NCBI RefSeq assembly: GCF_001902295.1
Contig: NZ_CP018335.1
Span: forward strand, 4,154,001 to 4,218,000
Source: Clostridium kluyveri
GTDB lineage: Bacteria; Bacillota; Clostridia; Clostridiales; Clostridiaceae
Direction of reading: 5' to 3'
Length of the DNA stretch: 64,000 bases
The first letter of the stretch is position 1. Each line of letters begins with the position of its first letter. The position numbers were made by a program, and so were the translations under genes. Shown one piece after another: positions 1 to 7,320 of this stretch. The notes below the pieces were generated by a model. It worked only from the letters and a program-made list of their open reading frames with translations, did not search any database and was not told the DNA's origin.

Positions 1-538
1 CCACAATGCCCGCGTCCAGGCGGGATAATTTCAACAGGGAAGTAAGCAGCCAATCCATCTGTACAAACAATTCCTTTGTTTCCCGTATCAATACTTTCCG
101 TTCATTTTCGTCAGGGTTATTCTCTAACAATGACAGAATAAGGTTCACGGATGTGAGAGGGGTTCGGAGTTGGTGTGCTATGTCGGCCAGCGAATCGGCA
201 AGATGTTCTTTTTCTTTTTTCAGCGCGTCGTTTTGCTCCCGAATGCGCAGCGTCATTTTTGTTATCTCGCTTTGCAAAATAGAAAGTTCGCCCTCGTCCG
301 ATTCACCAATATACAGATGGTCAGCGTTATGAAGCACAAGATCGATTTGATCTGAAATCTGCGCAATGCTTTTATATCGGGCTTTGGTAAACGCAAAAAA
401 CGCTGTTCCAAAGGCGGCGGCAGAAGCAATGGCAAGGATTCCAGCCAACCTATTGATTGCAAATTCCAGCGTTACAGTGGTGGCAGCTATTAAGGAGAAC
501 AAAATAGCAAGCTGCCGAAACTCTCTATTCCGAAGCAT
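1..538 (-). CDS. sensor histidine kinase, N-terminal part (runs off the left edge)
   Basis: The reverse strand gives 179 codons from an ATG at 538, still open at base 1, so the catalytic ATPase domain lies outside the window. Two hydrophobic segments (about residues 9-24 and 32-50) are separated by only a few residues, so there is almost no extracellular sensor domain. A linker and coiled-coil helix lead to the H-box DIAHQLRTPLTS, with the phospho-acceptor His at about residue 122. The start overlaps the response regulator gene by 14 bases, so the two are translationally coupled. Kinases with such small sensors often work with ABC exporters or respond to cell-envelope antibiotics; that role is inference. 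Base composition is clearly richer in G+C than the core genes of this window, which suggests acquisition. Confidence 0.88.
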   Translation of the reverse strand, partial: MLRNREFRQLAILFSLIAATTVTLEFAINRLAGILAIASAAAFGTAFFAFTKARYKSIAQISDQIDLVLHNADHLYIGESDEGELSILQSEITKMTLRIREQNDALKKEKEHLADSLADIAHQLRTPLTSVNLILSLLENNPDENERKVLIRETKELFVQMDWLLTSLLKLSRLDAGIV

Positions 539-1211
539 ACCCGTCCCCCAATCTATATCCCGTTCCGCGAACGGTCAGAATGATTTGCGGGCTTGCGGGC
601 TTGTTCTCTATCTTCTCCCGCAGGCGTTTGATGTACACGGTCAATGTATTGTCATTAACAAACTCGCCCGCAGCATCCCACAATTCGTCAAGCAGTCTGC
701 TCCTTGTGATAATACTTTTTGGGTTACTAATAAACACCAGTAACAAGCGGTATTCTAATGCTGAAAGAAAAACCTCGTTGCCGTTTTTTTTCACAACGCC
801 GCTTGCCATATCGACATAAAGTCCGCAGATTTCAAAAGTCGATGGAGAACGTCCGCTTTTTCGCAGGGCGGTTCTGATTCGTGCGATCAGTTCACGCGGA
901 CGAAAAGGCTTGGTGATATAGTCGTCCGCGCCCATATTCAGCCCGGTAACAACACTCGCCTCATCGCCGGAAGCCGTCAGAAAGATAACGGGAACATCTT
1001 GCGTTTCTTTGATTTCCGTGCAAACCGTAAAGCCATTTCCGTCAGGCAAAGAAATATCAATCAACGCCAAGTCAAATTTATTCCCGGCAAGTGCAGCAAT
1101 AGCTCCACTCCGCGTAGGGGCGTGAGTGACTGTAAATCCCTCCGAGCGGAGCAAAAGCACAAGGTTTCTGGCGATTGCCTTATCGTCCTCAACCAAAAAT
1201 ATCCGTTTCAT
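525..1211 (-). CDS. OmpR/PhoB-family response regulator
   Basis: This 228-residue protein has an N-terminal receiver domain (residues 1-115) and a C-terminal winged-helix DNA-binding domain (about 125-222). The receiver residues are present: acidic pair E8-D9-D10, phospho-acceptor D52 (ALIDISLPDGNG), T79 and K101 (ITKPF). The C-terminus carries the usual DNA-binding pattern, including TVYIKRLREKIE and VRGTGYRL. It is phosphorylated by the adjacent kinase and should bind promoter DNA. The upstream small HTH gene ends in an ATGA overlap with this start, and the kinase start overlaps this stop, so all three form one transcript. G+C content is higher than in the core genes. The target genes are unknown; the ABC exporter about 1.2 kb away is only a guess. 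Confidence 0.95.
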   Translation of the reverse strand: MKRIFLVEDDKAIARNLVLLLRSEGFTVTHAPTRSGAIAALAGNKFDLALIDISLPDGNGFTVCTEIKETQDVPVIFLTASGDEASVVTGLNMGADDYITKPFRPRELIARIRTALRKSGRSPSTFEICGLYVDMASGVVKKNGNEVFLSALEYRLLLVFISNPKSIITRSRLLDELWDAAGEFVNDNTLTVYIKRLREKIENKPASPQIILTVRGTGYRLGDGYASE

Positions 1212-1402
1212 TTATTTTCACCATCCTTTACTTTACTGCTCCTATATCGTCCATCAACCGGTTTTTCAGCGTCAGCAGGAACAAGCCACGTATTTCCCAT
1301 TTTTTTAGCTCCCTTAATCCGTCCAGCAGAGCAATGGTACACTACCATCCTGTCTGTGATTCCCCAATTTTTCGCTACTTCTTTTGTTGTTATATAATCC
1401 AC
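1208..1402 (-). CDS. small helix-turn-helix (excisionase/MerR-like) DNA-binding protein
   Basis: This is a protein of about 64 residues starting MDYITTKEVAKNWGITDRMV, a winged HTH of the excisionase/MerR N-terminal type. The GRIKGAKKMGNTWLVP stretch is typical of small DNA-binding proteins common in Firmicutes. I chose the GTG at 1402: a GGAGGTG sits just upstream at suitable spacing, whereas the in-frame ATG at 1417 lies about where transcription should begin. Its stop overlaps the response-regulator ATG (ATGA). It is first in a three-gene operon with the two-component system, so it may modulate that system or its promoter; no such role can be shown from sequence. Its A+T-rich promoter contrasts with the G+C-richer genes behind it. 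Confidence 0.8.
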   Translation of the reverse strand: MDYITTKEVAKNWGITDRMVVYHCSAGRIKGAKKMGNTWLVPADAEKPVDGRYRSSKVKDGENK

Positions 1403-1423
1403 GCATAACACCTCCATAATTTT

Positions 1424-1452
1424 ATTATATTTCTTTTAGCGGAAATATACAA
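1424..1452 (-). promoter_or_regulatory. predicted sigma-A promoter of the HTH-RR-HK operon
   Basis: On the minus strand, TTGTAT (1452-1447) and TATAAT (1429-1424) are separated by 17 bases. The expected transcription start is near 1417, which favours the GTG at 1402 as the start codon of the HTH gene. Confidence 0.65.
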
Positions 1453-1458
1453 GCTGAG

Positions 1459-1557
1459 CTATAAAACAACGTCAAGAGATGCTAAAAGCATACCGAGTGC
1501 AATTGAAATCAATGCAATCATTCTATTTTTATTGGTTAAAGTTGTCACAGTTATCAT
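1459..1557 (-). pseudogene. N-terminal stump of a DHA2-type MFS drug efflux transporter
   Basis: A minus-strand frame from ATG 1557 to TAG 1459 encodes 32 residues beginning MITVTTLTNKNRMIALISIA and ending GMLLASLDVVL. This matches the start of the first transmembrane helix of EmrB/QacA-type 14-TM pumps, where a sequence like ALGxFLASLDxTIVNVALP is usual. Translation stops just after the LASLD motif, and the sequence beyond is the promoter of the two-component operon rather than the rest of a transporter. It is best read as a truncated remnant left by recombination or decay. It is too short to function as a pump. The family assignment rests on about 20 residues, so it is tentative. Confidence 0.5.
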
Positions 1558-1650
1558 AGCTTTCTTAAATGTAGTACCGTTCGTTCAGTTTGTATTTGCT
1601 CTGGCTTTCATAAACAATATTTCCAATACCCAGTCTATCATTAGATTGTG

Positions 1651-2313
1651 TTACTTGATGTTTCCGACTTCATTTTTCAGCATTTGTATGGCAAGAAGCG
1701 TCATCCAACACCAGACAACCGAAATTGAAATACGTTGAAATAAACCACCAAAATTAACAAAGCCATGTATCTGTCCAAATCCCAAGCTTGAGAATACAAA
1801 GAAGCATACGAATAGAATTATCGATATGAAAGAATAGATAGCCCAACTTACATTTTTGAATTTTAAAAAATATCTACAATATTTATATGCGGCAAAAGGA
1901 AAACCAAGAAAGAAAAATGATGAGAACAAATCATGGAGTTTTCCTGAAACACTTCTATTTGCTGGAAGAGTATGCTGTCCCATAGGATATCCACTCAATG
2001 GATCGGATACAAAAAAAGCCGCGCCAATAAGCCCAATTGCACAAAGTGCTATTAATATAGCACCCGAAGTCGAGACACTTTTAAATCGAGATATGTGGAT
2101 AAGCGCAACAGAAAATCCTAATAAGAGGATTCCAGTTAATAAAAAAGTGGTAATCTGCGTCCATCCGTAACTCCCGATGGATAAAGAACTCACTGGATGG
2201 CGTAAAGGATCATATCCTTTACGAGTTGCTCCTGCTATTAACCAAGAAAGTGTAAAAATAGGTCCAGCTATAAGGCCACATATGATTAATATTTTCAGTG
2301 TTATTGTCTTCAT
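1651..2313 (-). CDS. DUF998-family integral membrane protein
   Basis: This 220-residue protein is very hydrophobic, with about six predicted transmembrane helices (roughly residues 6-28, 52-72, 82-102, 122-140, 150-172 and 185-205). The loop after helix 1, near residues 33-48, reads GYDPLRHPVSSLSIGSYGW, the hallmark of DUF998 proteins. Members are found in bacteria and archaea and have no established biochemical role. The gene sits 35 bases downstream of the ABC permease and has a GAAGG ribosome site, so it is probably the last gene of the tetR-ABC transcript. An accessory role in export or lipid remodelling is possible but not shown. Confidence 0.8.
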   Translation of the reverse strand: MKTITLKILIICGLIAGPIFTLSWLIAGATRKGYDPLRHPVSSLSIGSYGWTQITTFLLTGILLLGFSVALIHISRFKSVSTSGAILIALCAIGLIGAAFFVSDPLSGYPMGQHTLPANRSVSGKLHDLFSSFFFLGFPFAAYKYCRYFLKFKNVSWAIYSFISIILFVCFFVFSSLGFGQIHGFVNFGGLFQRISISVVWCWMTLLAIQMLKNEVGNIK

Positions 2314-2348
2314 AATAACACTTCCTTCTTAAAATATAATTATTAATT

Positions 2349-3128
2349 TTATTGTTGATCTACATATCTCCACCATACAAATGTTGCTATTGCACCAGTC
2401 ATGCCTGTCAAAAAAACAATGATAAAGCTCACGAAAGGAAGAACTATACTACCTGCCGCTCCAGAGTAAATTCCAAGAATGCTCCAAGGGAAGTAAGCAC
2501 CATGCCCCATTGTTGCCATGATATTCCCAACAAACAATACAAAAATTAAGAATCCGAGAGGCGGTAAGTATCCCTTTCCAAAACAAGCAAAATAAGCAAT
2601 TGGAGAACTTAAGAAAATCGCCATTAAACTACAAACAGAATACGTACCAGCATTTATTAAATAAATGTGCATATCAAATCCGGGTATAGAAATTAACCCT
2701 CCAATAATGGTCGCTACTAGGAATGCAGTAATGGCCAGAAATGTACTCCAAAGGATAACCGAGATAAATTTTGCAGTTATAATTATACTTCTCGCCAATG
2801 GCAAAGCAAGTAAATCCTTTATCGTACCATCTGAGTACTCCCTTCCAAAAGTCCAACTTGTAATAAATCCAAAAAGTATAATACCACCAACCGAAATCAT
2901 CTGAGAAATCAGACCTAAATACGACTGCCAACCTGCAACCGATATAATTTTAGCCTTTTGCGTTATTATTCCAGACTTTTGTGCTAAATCGGGATGCATT
3001 GCTATAAACATAAATAAACTGCAAACCAAAGGCAAGAATAAGAAACTGATAACGGATATATAAAAAATCTTTGATTTTCTTATTTTAAGACATTCTGTTA
3101 ACACAACTGTAAATAAAGCGTTCATCAT
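2349..3128 (-). CDS. ABC-2-type exporter permease (BcrB/lantibiotic-immunity-like)
   Basis: This protein of about 259 residues has six predicted membrane-spanning helices and an N-terminal cytoplasmic stretch TECLKIRKSK, as in ABC-2 permeases. The segment SWTFGREYSDGTIKDLLALP after the second helix is the conserved coupling region of this family (consensus EYxxGTxkxLLxxP). It should pair with the ATPase encoded just upstream to export a peptide antibiotic, lipid or similar substrate. The ATPase stop overlaps the start here. A TTG at 3131 is in frame, but AGGAGG at 3133-3138 fits better with ATG 3128 or 3125; I give 3128. The substrate is unknown. Loss of acidic lantibiotic-immunity signatures cannot be judged by eye. 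Confidence 0.88.
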   Translation of the reverse strand: MMNALFTVVLTECLKIRKSKIFYISVISFLFLPLVCSLFMFIAMHPDLAQKSGIITQKAKIISVAGWQSYLGLISQMISVGGIILFGFITSWTFGREYSDGTIKDLLALPLARSIIITAKFISVILWSTFLAITAFLVATIIGGLISIPGFDMHIYLINAGTYSVCSLMAIFLSSPIAYFACFGKGYLPPLGFLIFVLFVGNIMATMGHGAYFPWSILGIYSGAAGSIVLPFVSFIIVFLTGMTGAIATFVWWRYVDQQ

Positions 3129-4042
3129 CAAACCTCCTTTTGTGCGATAATTCTAAAAAAATACGACTCAAGCTCCTCGTTCTTTGTAAATAAAGATTTA
3201 GGAGGACATTCGTTTTTTACAAGTACTTCAGCTATTTTCTCCGGGTGCATAACAGCTTTTTCATCACAACATGTTAGAACAGATTTACTTTCAGTAATGT
3301 TGTAGCCATTATTTAAAAGTATTGATTTTGCACGATTATTATCAGTTGCTTCAATTAATACCGTTTTCTCCCTCAAATTTTCAAAATCATAAGCATTGAA
3401 CTCACTTATCAATTTTCCTCCATGAATAATACCAATTCTACTTGCTGTTTTAGAAATCTCCCCAAGCAAATGGCTTGAAATAAGTATTGTTATCCCCATG
3501 TTTGCAGCAAGGTCTTTAAGCAAGTTCCGTATTTCAACAATTCCAGCTGGGTCTAACCCATTTGTCGGTTCATCAAGAATCAATATTTTCGGCATGTGTA
3601 TTAGTGCTTTGGCTATGCCTAACCTTTGTTTGTTGCCCAGTGACAAAGCTTTTGATCTTTTATTAATGTGTTCAGTTAGAGCAAGCTTTTCAATGATTCT
3701 TTTTGAAGCTGAATTATCTTTTATATTTCTGAGTTTCCTTGCAATTTCAAGGTTTTCATATACAGTAAGTTCGGGATAGGCATTCGGCATTTCAACCATA
3801 TAGCCGACATTTTCCCATAGCTTATAGTTCCCTGCATTCACAATATTGCCATTTATATAAGCCTTGCCCTCCGAAGGCTTAATCATTCCCAGCAGCATTC
3901 TTATCATTGTAGTTTTACCAGCGCCGTTGAGACCTAAAAATCCATAAATTTCACCCTCAGAAACATTTAATGAAACATTATTTACTGCTGCTAATTTTCC
4001 ATAATATTTGGATATATTATCTGTTGCAATAATACTATTCAT
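3128..4042 (-). CDS. ABC exporter ATP-binding protein (BcrA family)
   Basis: This 304-residue ATPase has Walker A GLNGAGKTT (37-45), signature LSLGNKQR (133-140), Walker B ILILDEPTNGLDP (153-165) and the switch His (ISSH, 191). The signature has LSLG in place of LSGG, a variant that is common in BcrA-type exporters. A C-terminal extension of about 80 residues is typical of the bacitracin-resistance class. It powers the adjacent permease. The gene overlaps the tetR stop by 8 bases and the permease start, so tetR-ATPase-permease is a coupled operon probably repressed by its first gene product. Confidence 0.95.
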   Translation of the reverse strand: MNSIIATDNISKYYGKLAAVNNVSLNVSEGEIYGFLGLNGAGKTTMIRMLLGMIKPSEGKAYINGNIVNAGNYKLWENVGYMVEMPNAYPELTVYENLEIARKLRNIKDNSASKRIIEKLALTEHINKRSKALSLGNKQRLGIAKALIHMPKILILDEPTNGLDPAGIVEIRNLLKDLAANMGITILISSHLLGEISKTASRIGIIHGGKLISEFNAYDFENLREKTVLIEATDNNRAKSILLNNGYNITESKSVLTCCDEKAVMHPEKIAEVLVKNECPPKSLFTKNEELESYFFRIIAQKEV

Positions 4043-4622
4043 AATCCTTCACAACCTTTTCAACAATGCTTTGGAGTAAAATATCTGTTATTATGCTGTT
4101 ATCACTATCAGATTGATTCTGTATACAGGCTATCGTTGCCTTTTGAAACACCTTAGCCACTATAGGATGTGGATAATTAAATCTAATTTTATGATTTTCA
4201 AATATTTCAAGCCTTAAAATATCAGATTTTAATTCCGCATCAACTTTTTCCTGTGGCAATTTACGATATAGAAGTTCAATTATTTCAGAATTCACCATGC
4301 CGAGCAAAGGATACTCAGTAAGTTTTTCTAAGGCGGTTTTCAGAAATAGAAAAACCTTTTTCTTATCAGAACAATTATCAAACGATAGAATTGGCTCAAG
4401 GTCGTTGAATAATTTTTGCTGATAGTAGGTACTAATATCTAGAAACAGTTCTTCTTTGGTTTGATAAAATGAATAGAATGAACCTTTTGCAATGTGTGCA
4501 GCACTTGCCAGTTCATCAATTGTCACTTTTTTAATACCACGTGCCACAAATAGTTTTTGTCCCTCTTCTCGTAGAATAGTAATAATTCTTTCTTTTTCAA
4601 TTTCAGTAAAACCTCTTGGCAC
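4035..4622 (-). CDS. TetR/AcrR-family transcriptional repressor of the ABC operon
   Basis: This protein of about 195 residues has an N-terminal TetR-type helix-turn-helix (about residues 30-55, with TIDELASAAHIAKGSFYSFY then TKEELF) and a variable helical ligand domain. I chose the GTG at 4622 because a GGAGG (4630-4634) sits 7 bases upstream. The longer frame back to 4682 would translate the operator and lacks a ribosome site. The gene is first in an operon with the ABC ATPase and permease. A sigma-A promoter followed by a 9-bp inverted repeat lies immediately upstream, so autorepression with drug-induced release is the likely control, as in other TetR-efflux pairs. The ligand is not predictable. 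Confidence 0.92.
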   Translation of the reverse strand: MPRGFTEIEKERIITILREEGQKLFVARGIKKVTIDELASAAHIAKGSFYSFYQTKEELFLDISTYYQQKLFNDLEPILSFDNCSDKKKVFLFLKTALEKLTEYPLLGMVNSEIIELLYRKLPQEKVDAELKSDILRLEIFENHKIRFNYPHPIVAKVFQKATIACIQNQSDSDNSIITDILLQSIVEKVVKDYE

Positions 4623-4636
4623 AATATCGCCTCCGT

Positions 4637-4670
4637 CTATATGACTATATTTGAATATTTGGTCATATAG
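4637..4670. promoter_or_regulatory. inverted-repeat operator, probably for the TetR repressor
   Basis: CTATATGAC (4637-4645) and its perfect reverse complement GTCATATAG (4662-4670) are separated by 16 bases. The site lies just downstream of the -10 box, where a bound dimer would block transcription of tetR and the ABC genes. Confidence 0.65.
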
Positions 4671-4699
4671 ATTGTATAACAAATATATTAGTTTGTCAA
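4671..4699 (-). promoter_or_regulatory. sigma-A promoter of the tetR-ABC operon
   Basis: On the minus strand, TTGACA (4699-4694) and TACAAT (4676-4671) are separated by exactly 17 bases, close to consensus. It abuts the inverted repeat at 4637-4670. Confidence 0.8.
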
Positions 4700-4731
4700 T
4701 AAAAATAGCTTAGGAAACTACAATGCCCTTT

Positions 4732-5496
4732 TTAAGGGATCATTACATATAAACCTTTTTCAATAAAATTAGCATTCATATTTTCAAGATTGGCCATTAC
4801 AATAAGCTGCTCAATTGTTGCATAATCTCTTATATTTCCTTTTAAATCCGAATTCTCATAGCGCCACTGTTTTGCAGTTTTTCCAAACAGGGCCATATTC
4901 AACATATCTGCCTCATTTGCATATGTAAATCCTATTTGCTTATTTGTTAAATCGTTAGAAATTAGATTTTCTTTTATAGCATCTGTATGTATCTTATAAT
5001 TTACTTTAGAAAGCACACGATTTACATTCCACTCAAGAGATAACCTACTGTTTTCATCTTGTTTTAATCTTTGATAGTCCTTAATTATATAAAGTTTAAA
5101 TTCTGGTGAAATCCATGAAGCAAATTCAAAAGCAATATCCTTATGGGCATATGTTCCACCGTACCTACCTGATTTTGAAACAATACCAATTGCATCTGTT
5201 GCTGATACCCATTTTTGTGGTGACAATACAAATACATTAGAACCAACTTGATTTTTAAACTGGTCGAATTCGACCAGTTTAAAATCTGGATTGTTCATCT
5301 TCTCCCACAATCCTAAAAATTCTATAGTACTTCTACTTCTTAACCAATTTTTAACTATATCGGCAGGATACTCCGGATTTTTATGTTTTGCAATATCAGT
5401 TAAGCTTATATAATCATCTTTGTTTCCTTTTGAAACAACAGAAATATTTGTTCCATTTGCATGTATAGTTTCTTTATACTCTTTCTCTTTAGGCAT
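4732..5496 (-). CDS. KilA-N domain protein, shortened C-terminus
   Basis: This protein of about 254 residues has an N-terminal KilA-N domain (about residues 15-110: ISLTDIAKHKNPEYPADIVK, NWLRSRSTIEFLGLWEK, YAHKDIAFEFASWISPEFKL) and a C-terminal helical region with TNKQIGFTYANEADMLNMAL. KilA-N is a DNA-binding fold found in phage antirepressors and anti-phage loci. Homologues usually continue after the FIEKGL motif with about 25 more residues (SQxERLxxLNxIAxxQM). Here the frame ends abruptly as LYVMIP, which suggests loss of the tail. I chose ATG 5496 because GAGGTGG precedes it; an ATG at 5520 lacks a ribosome site. A possible promoter is AAGACA-N18-TAAAAT (5562-5533). The gene follows a type I RM operon and may belong to a defence or phage-derived island. 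Confidence 0.85.
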   Translation of the reverse strand: MPKEKEYKETIHANGTNISVVSKGNKDDYISLTDIAKHKNPEYPADIVKNWLRSRSTIEFLGLWEKMNNPDFKLVEFDQFKNQVGSNVFVLSPQKWVSATDAIGIVSKSGRYGGTYAHKDIAFEFASWISPEFKLYIIKDYQRLKQDENSRLSLEWNVNRVLSKVNYKIHTDAIKENLISNDLTNKQIGFTYANEADMLNMALFGKTAKQWRYENSDLKGNIRDYATIEQLIVMANLENMNANFIEKGLYVMIP

Positions 5497-5634
5497 TAAT
5501 TCCACCTCGCTTCTTGCCATTTAATTAATATTATTTTATCATATAGCTAATTAACTTGTCTTATTTTGTCTTAAAAATTTATCATGTGTTTTTCTCACAC
5601 TATCTCCCGATGCATATAGACTAATACTTGCTAC

Positions 5635-5653
5635 AACTTACGCTGTTCCCAAG
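5635..5653 (-). repeat. copy of an hsdS conserved-region sequence, probably an hsdS remnant
   Basis: These 19 bases are identical to 7856-7874 and match 8456-8474 with one mismatch, both inside hsdS. Read on the minus strand the segment encodes FAWEQRKL followed at once by a stop codon, which matches the conserved motif that opens each HsdS half. It lies 46 bases beyond hsdM, so it looks like the leftover of a second specificity gene or a recombination seam. Confidence 0.65.
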
Positions 5654-5698
5654 CAAATGTAAGAAAGTGAAAATCTCACCTTCCTATTACCAACAAAT

Positions 5699-7288
5699 CT
5701 AAATTTTTACACCTAAAATCTTCAATTGTTCATTAATCTCTGCTTCAAGTTCCGCAATTTCCTTATTATCTTGTTCTAACTGCTTATTTACTTCTTCCAA
5801 ATCAATTAGAGCTTCTTCTTCAAAAGTGTCAACATAACGTGGAATGTTCAAGTTAAACTCATTTTCCTTGATTTCCTCAATTGATGCCACATGAGCATAT
5901 TTATCAACATCTTTACGTTCTTTAAACGTATTGATGATTTTATGTATATTTTCATTATTTAAGTTATTTTGATTCTTACCCTTTTCAAAATCATTACTTG
6001 CATCAATGAATAATATATCTTTCGTTTTACGATTCTTCTTGAATACTAAAATTGTTGTTGGAATACTAGTTCCATAGAATAAGTTAGCTGGCAAACCAAT
6101 AACCGTATCAAGATAATTTTTCCCAATCAGAGTTTGACGAATTTTACCTTCTGATGCACCACGAAATAGCACGCCGTGAGGCAAAACAATAGCCATTGTG
6201 CCAGTGTTGTTTAAATGATATATACTGTGCAAGATAAATGCATAATCCGCTTTTGAAGCTGGTGCTAATTTCCCATAATCGCTAAAGCGTGGATCTTTTA
6301 ATTTTGTTTCATCATTATCCCATTTTGCAGAATATGGTGGATTTGCAACCACTGCATCAAAACTGCGTGGGTGGTCAATCCCTTTTCCGTCTGGTCCATC
6401 TGGCCAATCACTTTCCAAAGTATCAGCATTATTTAGTGTCATATTATTATAAGGTACATCATGCATCATCAAGTTCATACGAGCCAAGTTATAAGTTGTC
6501 GTATTCAACTCTTGACCAAAGTACTTCACAGGACTACCATTAGGCAATTCTTGTCCAACAGTAAGTAGTAAGGAACCTGATCCCATTGTGGGGTCATATA
6601 CATTGAAGAATTCATCTGATTTTTCTACACCGTTAGTAACTACTTTAGCTAAAATTTTACTTACTTGATGAGGTGTATAGAATTCTCCACCTTTTTTACC
6701 AGCACTTGCAGCAAATTGACCAATTAAATATTCATAGATTTCGCCTAAAATATCTTTTCCATCATCTCCCTTGTATTCAATTCCATCAACTAACTTAACT
6801 ATATTGTTAAGTGATTTTGCACGTTCATTTGTAGAACTTCCAAGACGTGAATCTCCCAAGTTAATATCGTTGAATATACCACGAAAATCTTTCACCGCTT
6901 CTTTATTTAATTCCGCGTTTTTATTAAAGTTATCGAAAATAGTTTGATAGTCACTAGGAATAACTTGTGCATCATTAATTTTATTAGTCAAAGATTCCCA
7001 TGTATCATTTGGGGCAATTGCATACCCCAAACTTAATGAAATATCTTGTAAATAGTCATCTAAATCTGCACCTATTGCTTGTTTTAGGTAAGCATCATTA
7101 ATAGATTCTCGCCCTGCAACATCAATAACATTGTTTCCCACCAAATACTTCTCTTGATGTTCCGAAAGGTATCGATAAAACATAAATGCTAAGATATAGT
7201 TTTTGTACTCTGATGCATCCATTGTGCCGCGCAGTTCATTTGCCATAGCCCAAAGTTTACTTGTAATTGTTTGTAGATTATTACTCAT
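5699..7288 (-). CDS. hsdM: type I restriction-modification methyltransferase subunit HsdM
   Basis: This 529-residue N6-adenine methyltransferase has the N-terminal HsdM helical domain (1-150), the invariant GGEFYTPHQV (200-209), AdoMet motif I DPTMGSGSL (232-240) and catalytic motif IV NPPY (316-319). The C-terminus ends in a glutamate/lysine-rich coiled coil (about 475-525) that contacts HsdS. Two HsdM with one HsdS form the modification enzyme that methylates adenine in the bipartite recognition site and protects host DNA. It is the last gene of the RM operon, 32 bases after hsdS. All catalytic motifs are intact, so it is probably active. Length is normal for the family. Confidence 0.97.
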   Translation of the reverse strand: MSNNLQTITSKLWAMANELRGTMDASEYKNYILAFMFYRYLSEHQEKYLVGNNVIDVAGRESINDAYLKQAIGADLDDYLQDISLSLGYAIAPNDTWESLTNKINDAQVIPSDYQTIFDNFNKNAELNKEAVKDFRGIFNDINLGDSRLGSSTNERAKSLNNIVKLVDGIEYKGDDGKDILGEIYEYLIGQFAASAGKKGGEFYTPHQVSKILAKVVTNGVEKSDEFFNVYDPTMGSGSLLLTVGQELPNGSPVKYFGQELNTTTYNLARMNLMMHDVPYNNMTLNNADTLESDWPDGPDGKGIDHPRSFDAVVANPPYSAKWDNDETKLKDPRFSDYGKLAPASKADYAFILHSIYHLNNTGTMAIVLPHGVLFRGASEGKIRQTLIGKNYLDTVIGLPANLFYGTSIPTTILVFKKNRKTKDILFIDASNDFEKGKNQNNLNNENIHKIINTFKERKDVDKYAHVASIEEIKENEFNLNIPRYVDTFEEEALIDLEEVNKQLEQDNKEIAELEAEINEQLKILGVKI

Positions 7289-7320
7289 TGTTTTTATTTC
7301 CTTTCTCTTTTCAGCTTATT

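Noticed and set aside
366..743. Plus-strand frame of 125 codons opposite the histidine kinase and response regulator.
   Set aside because: The minus strand encodes a clear two-component system; this is its shadow.
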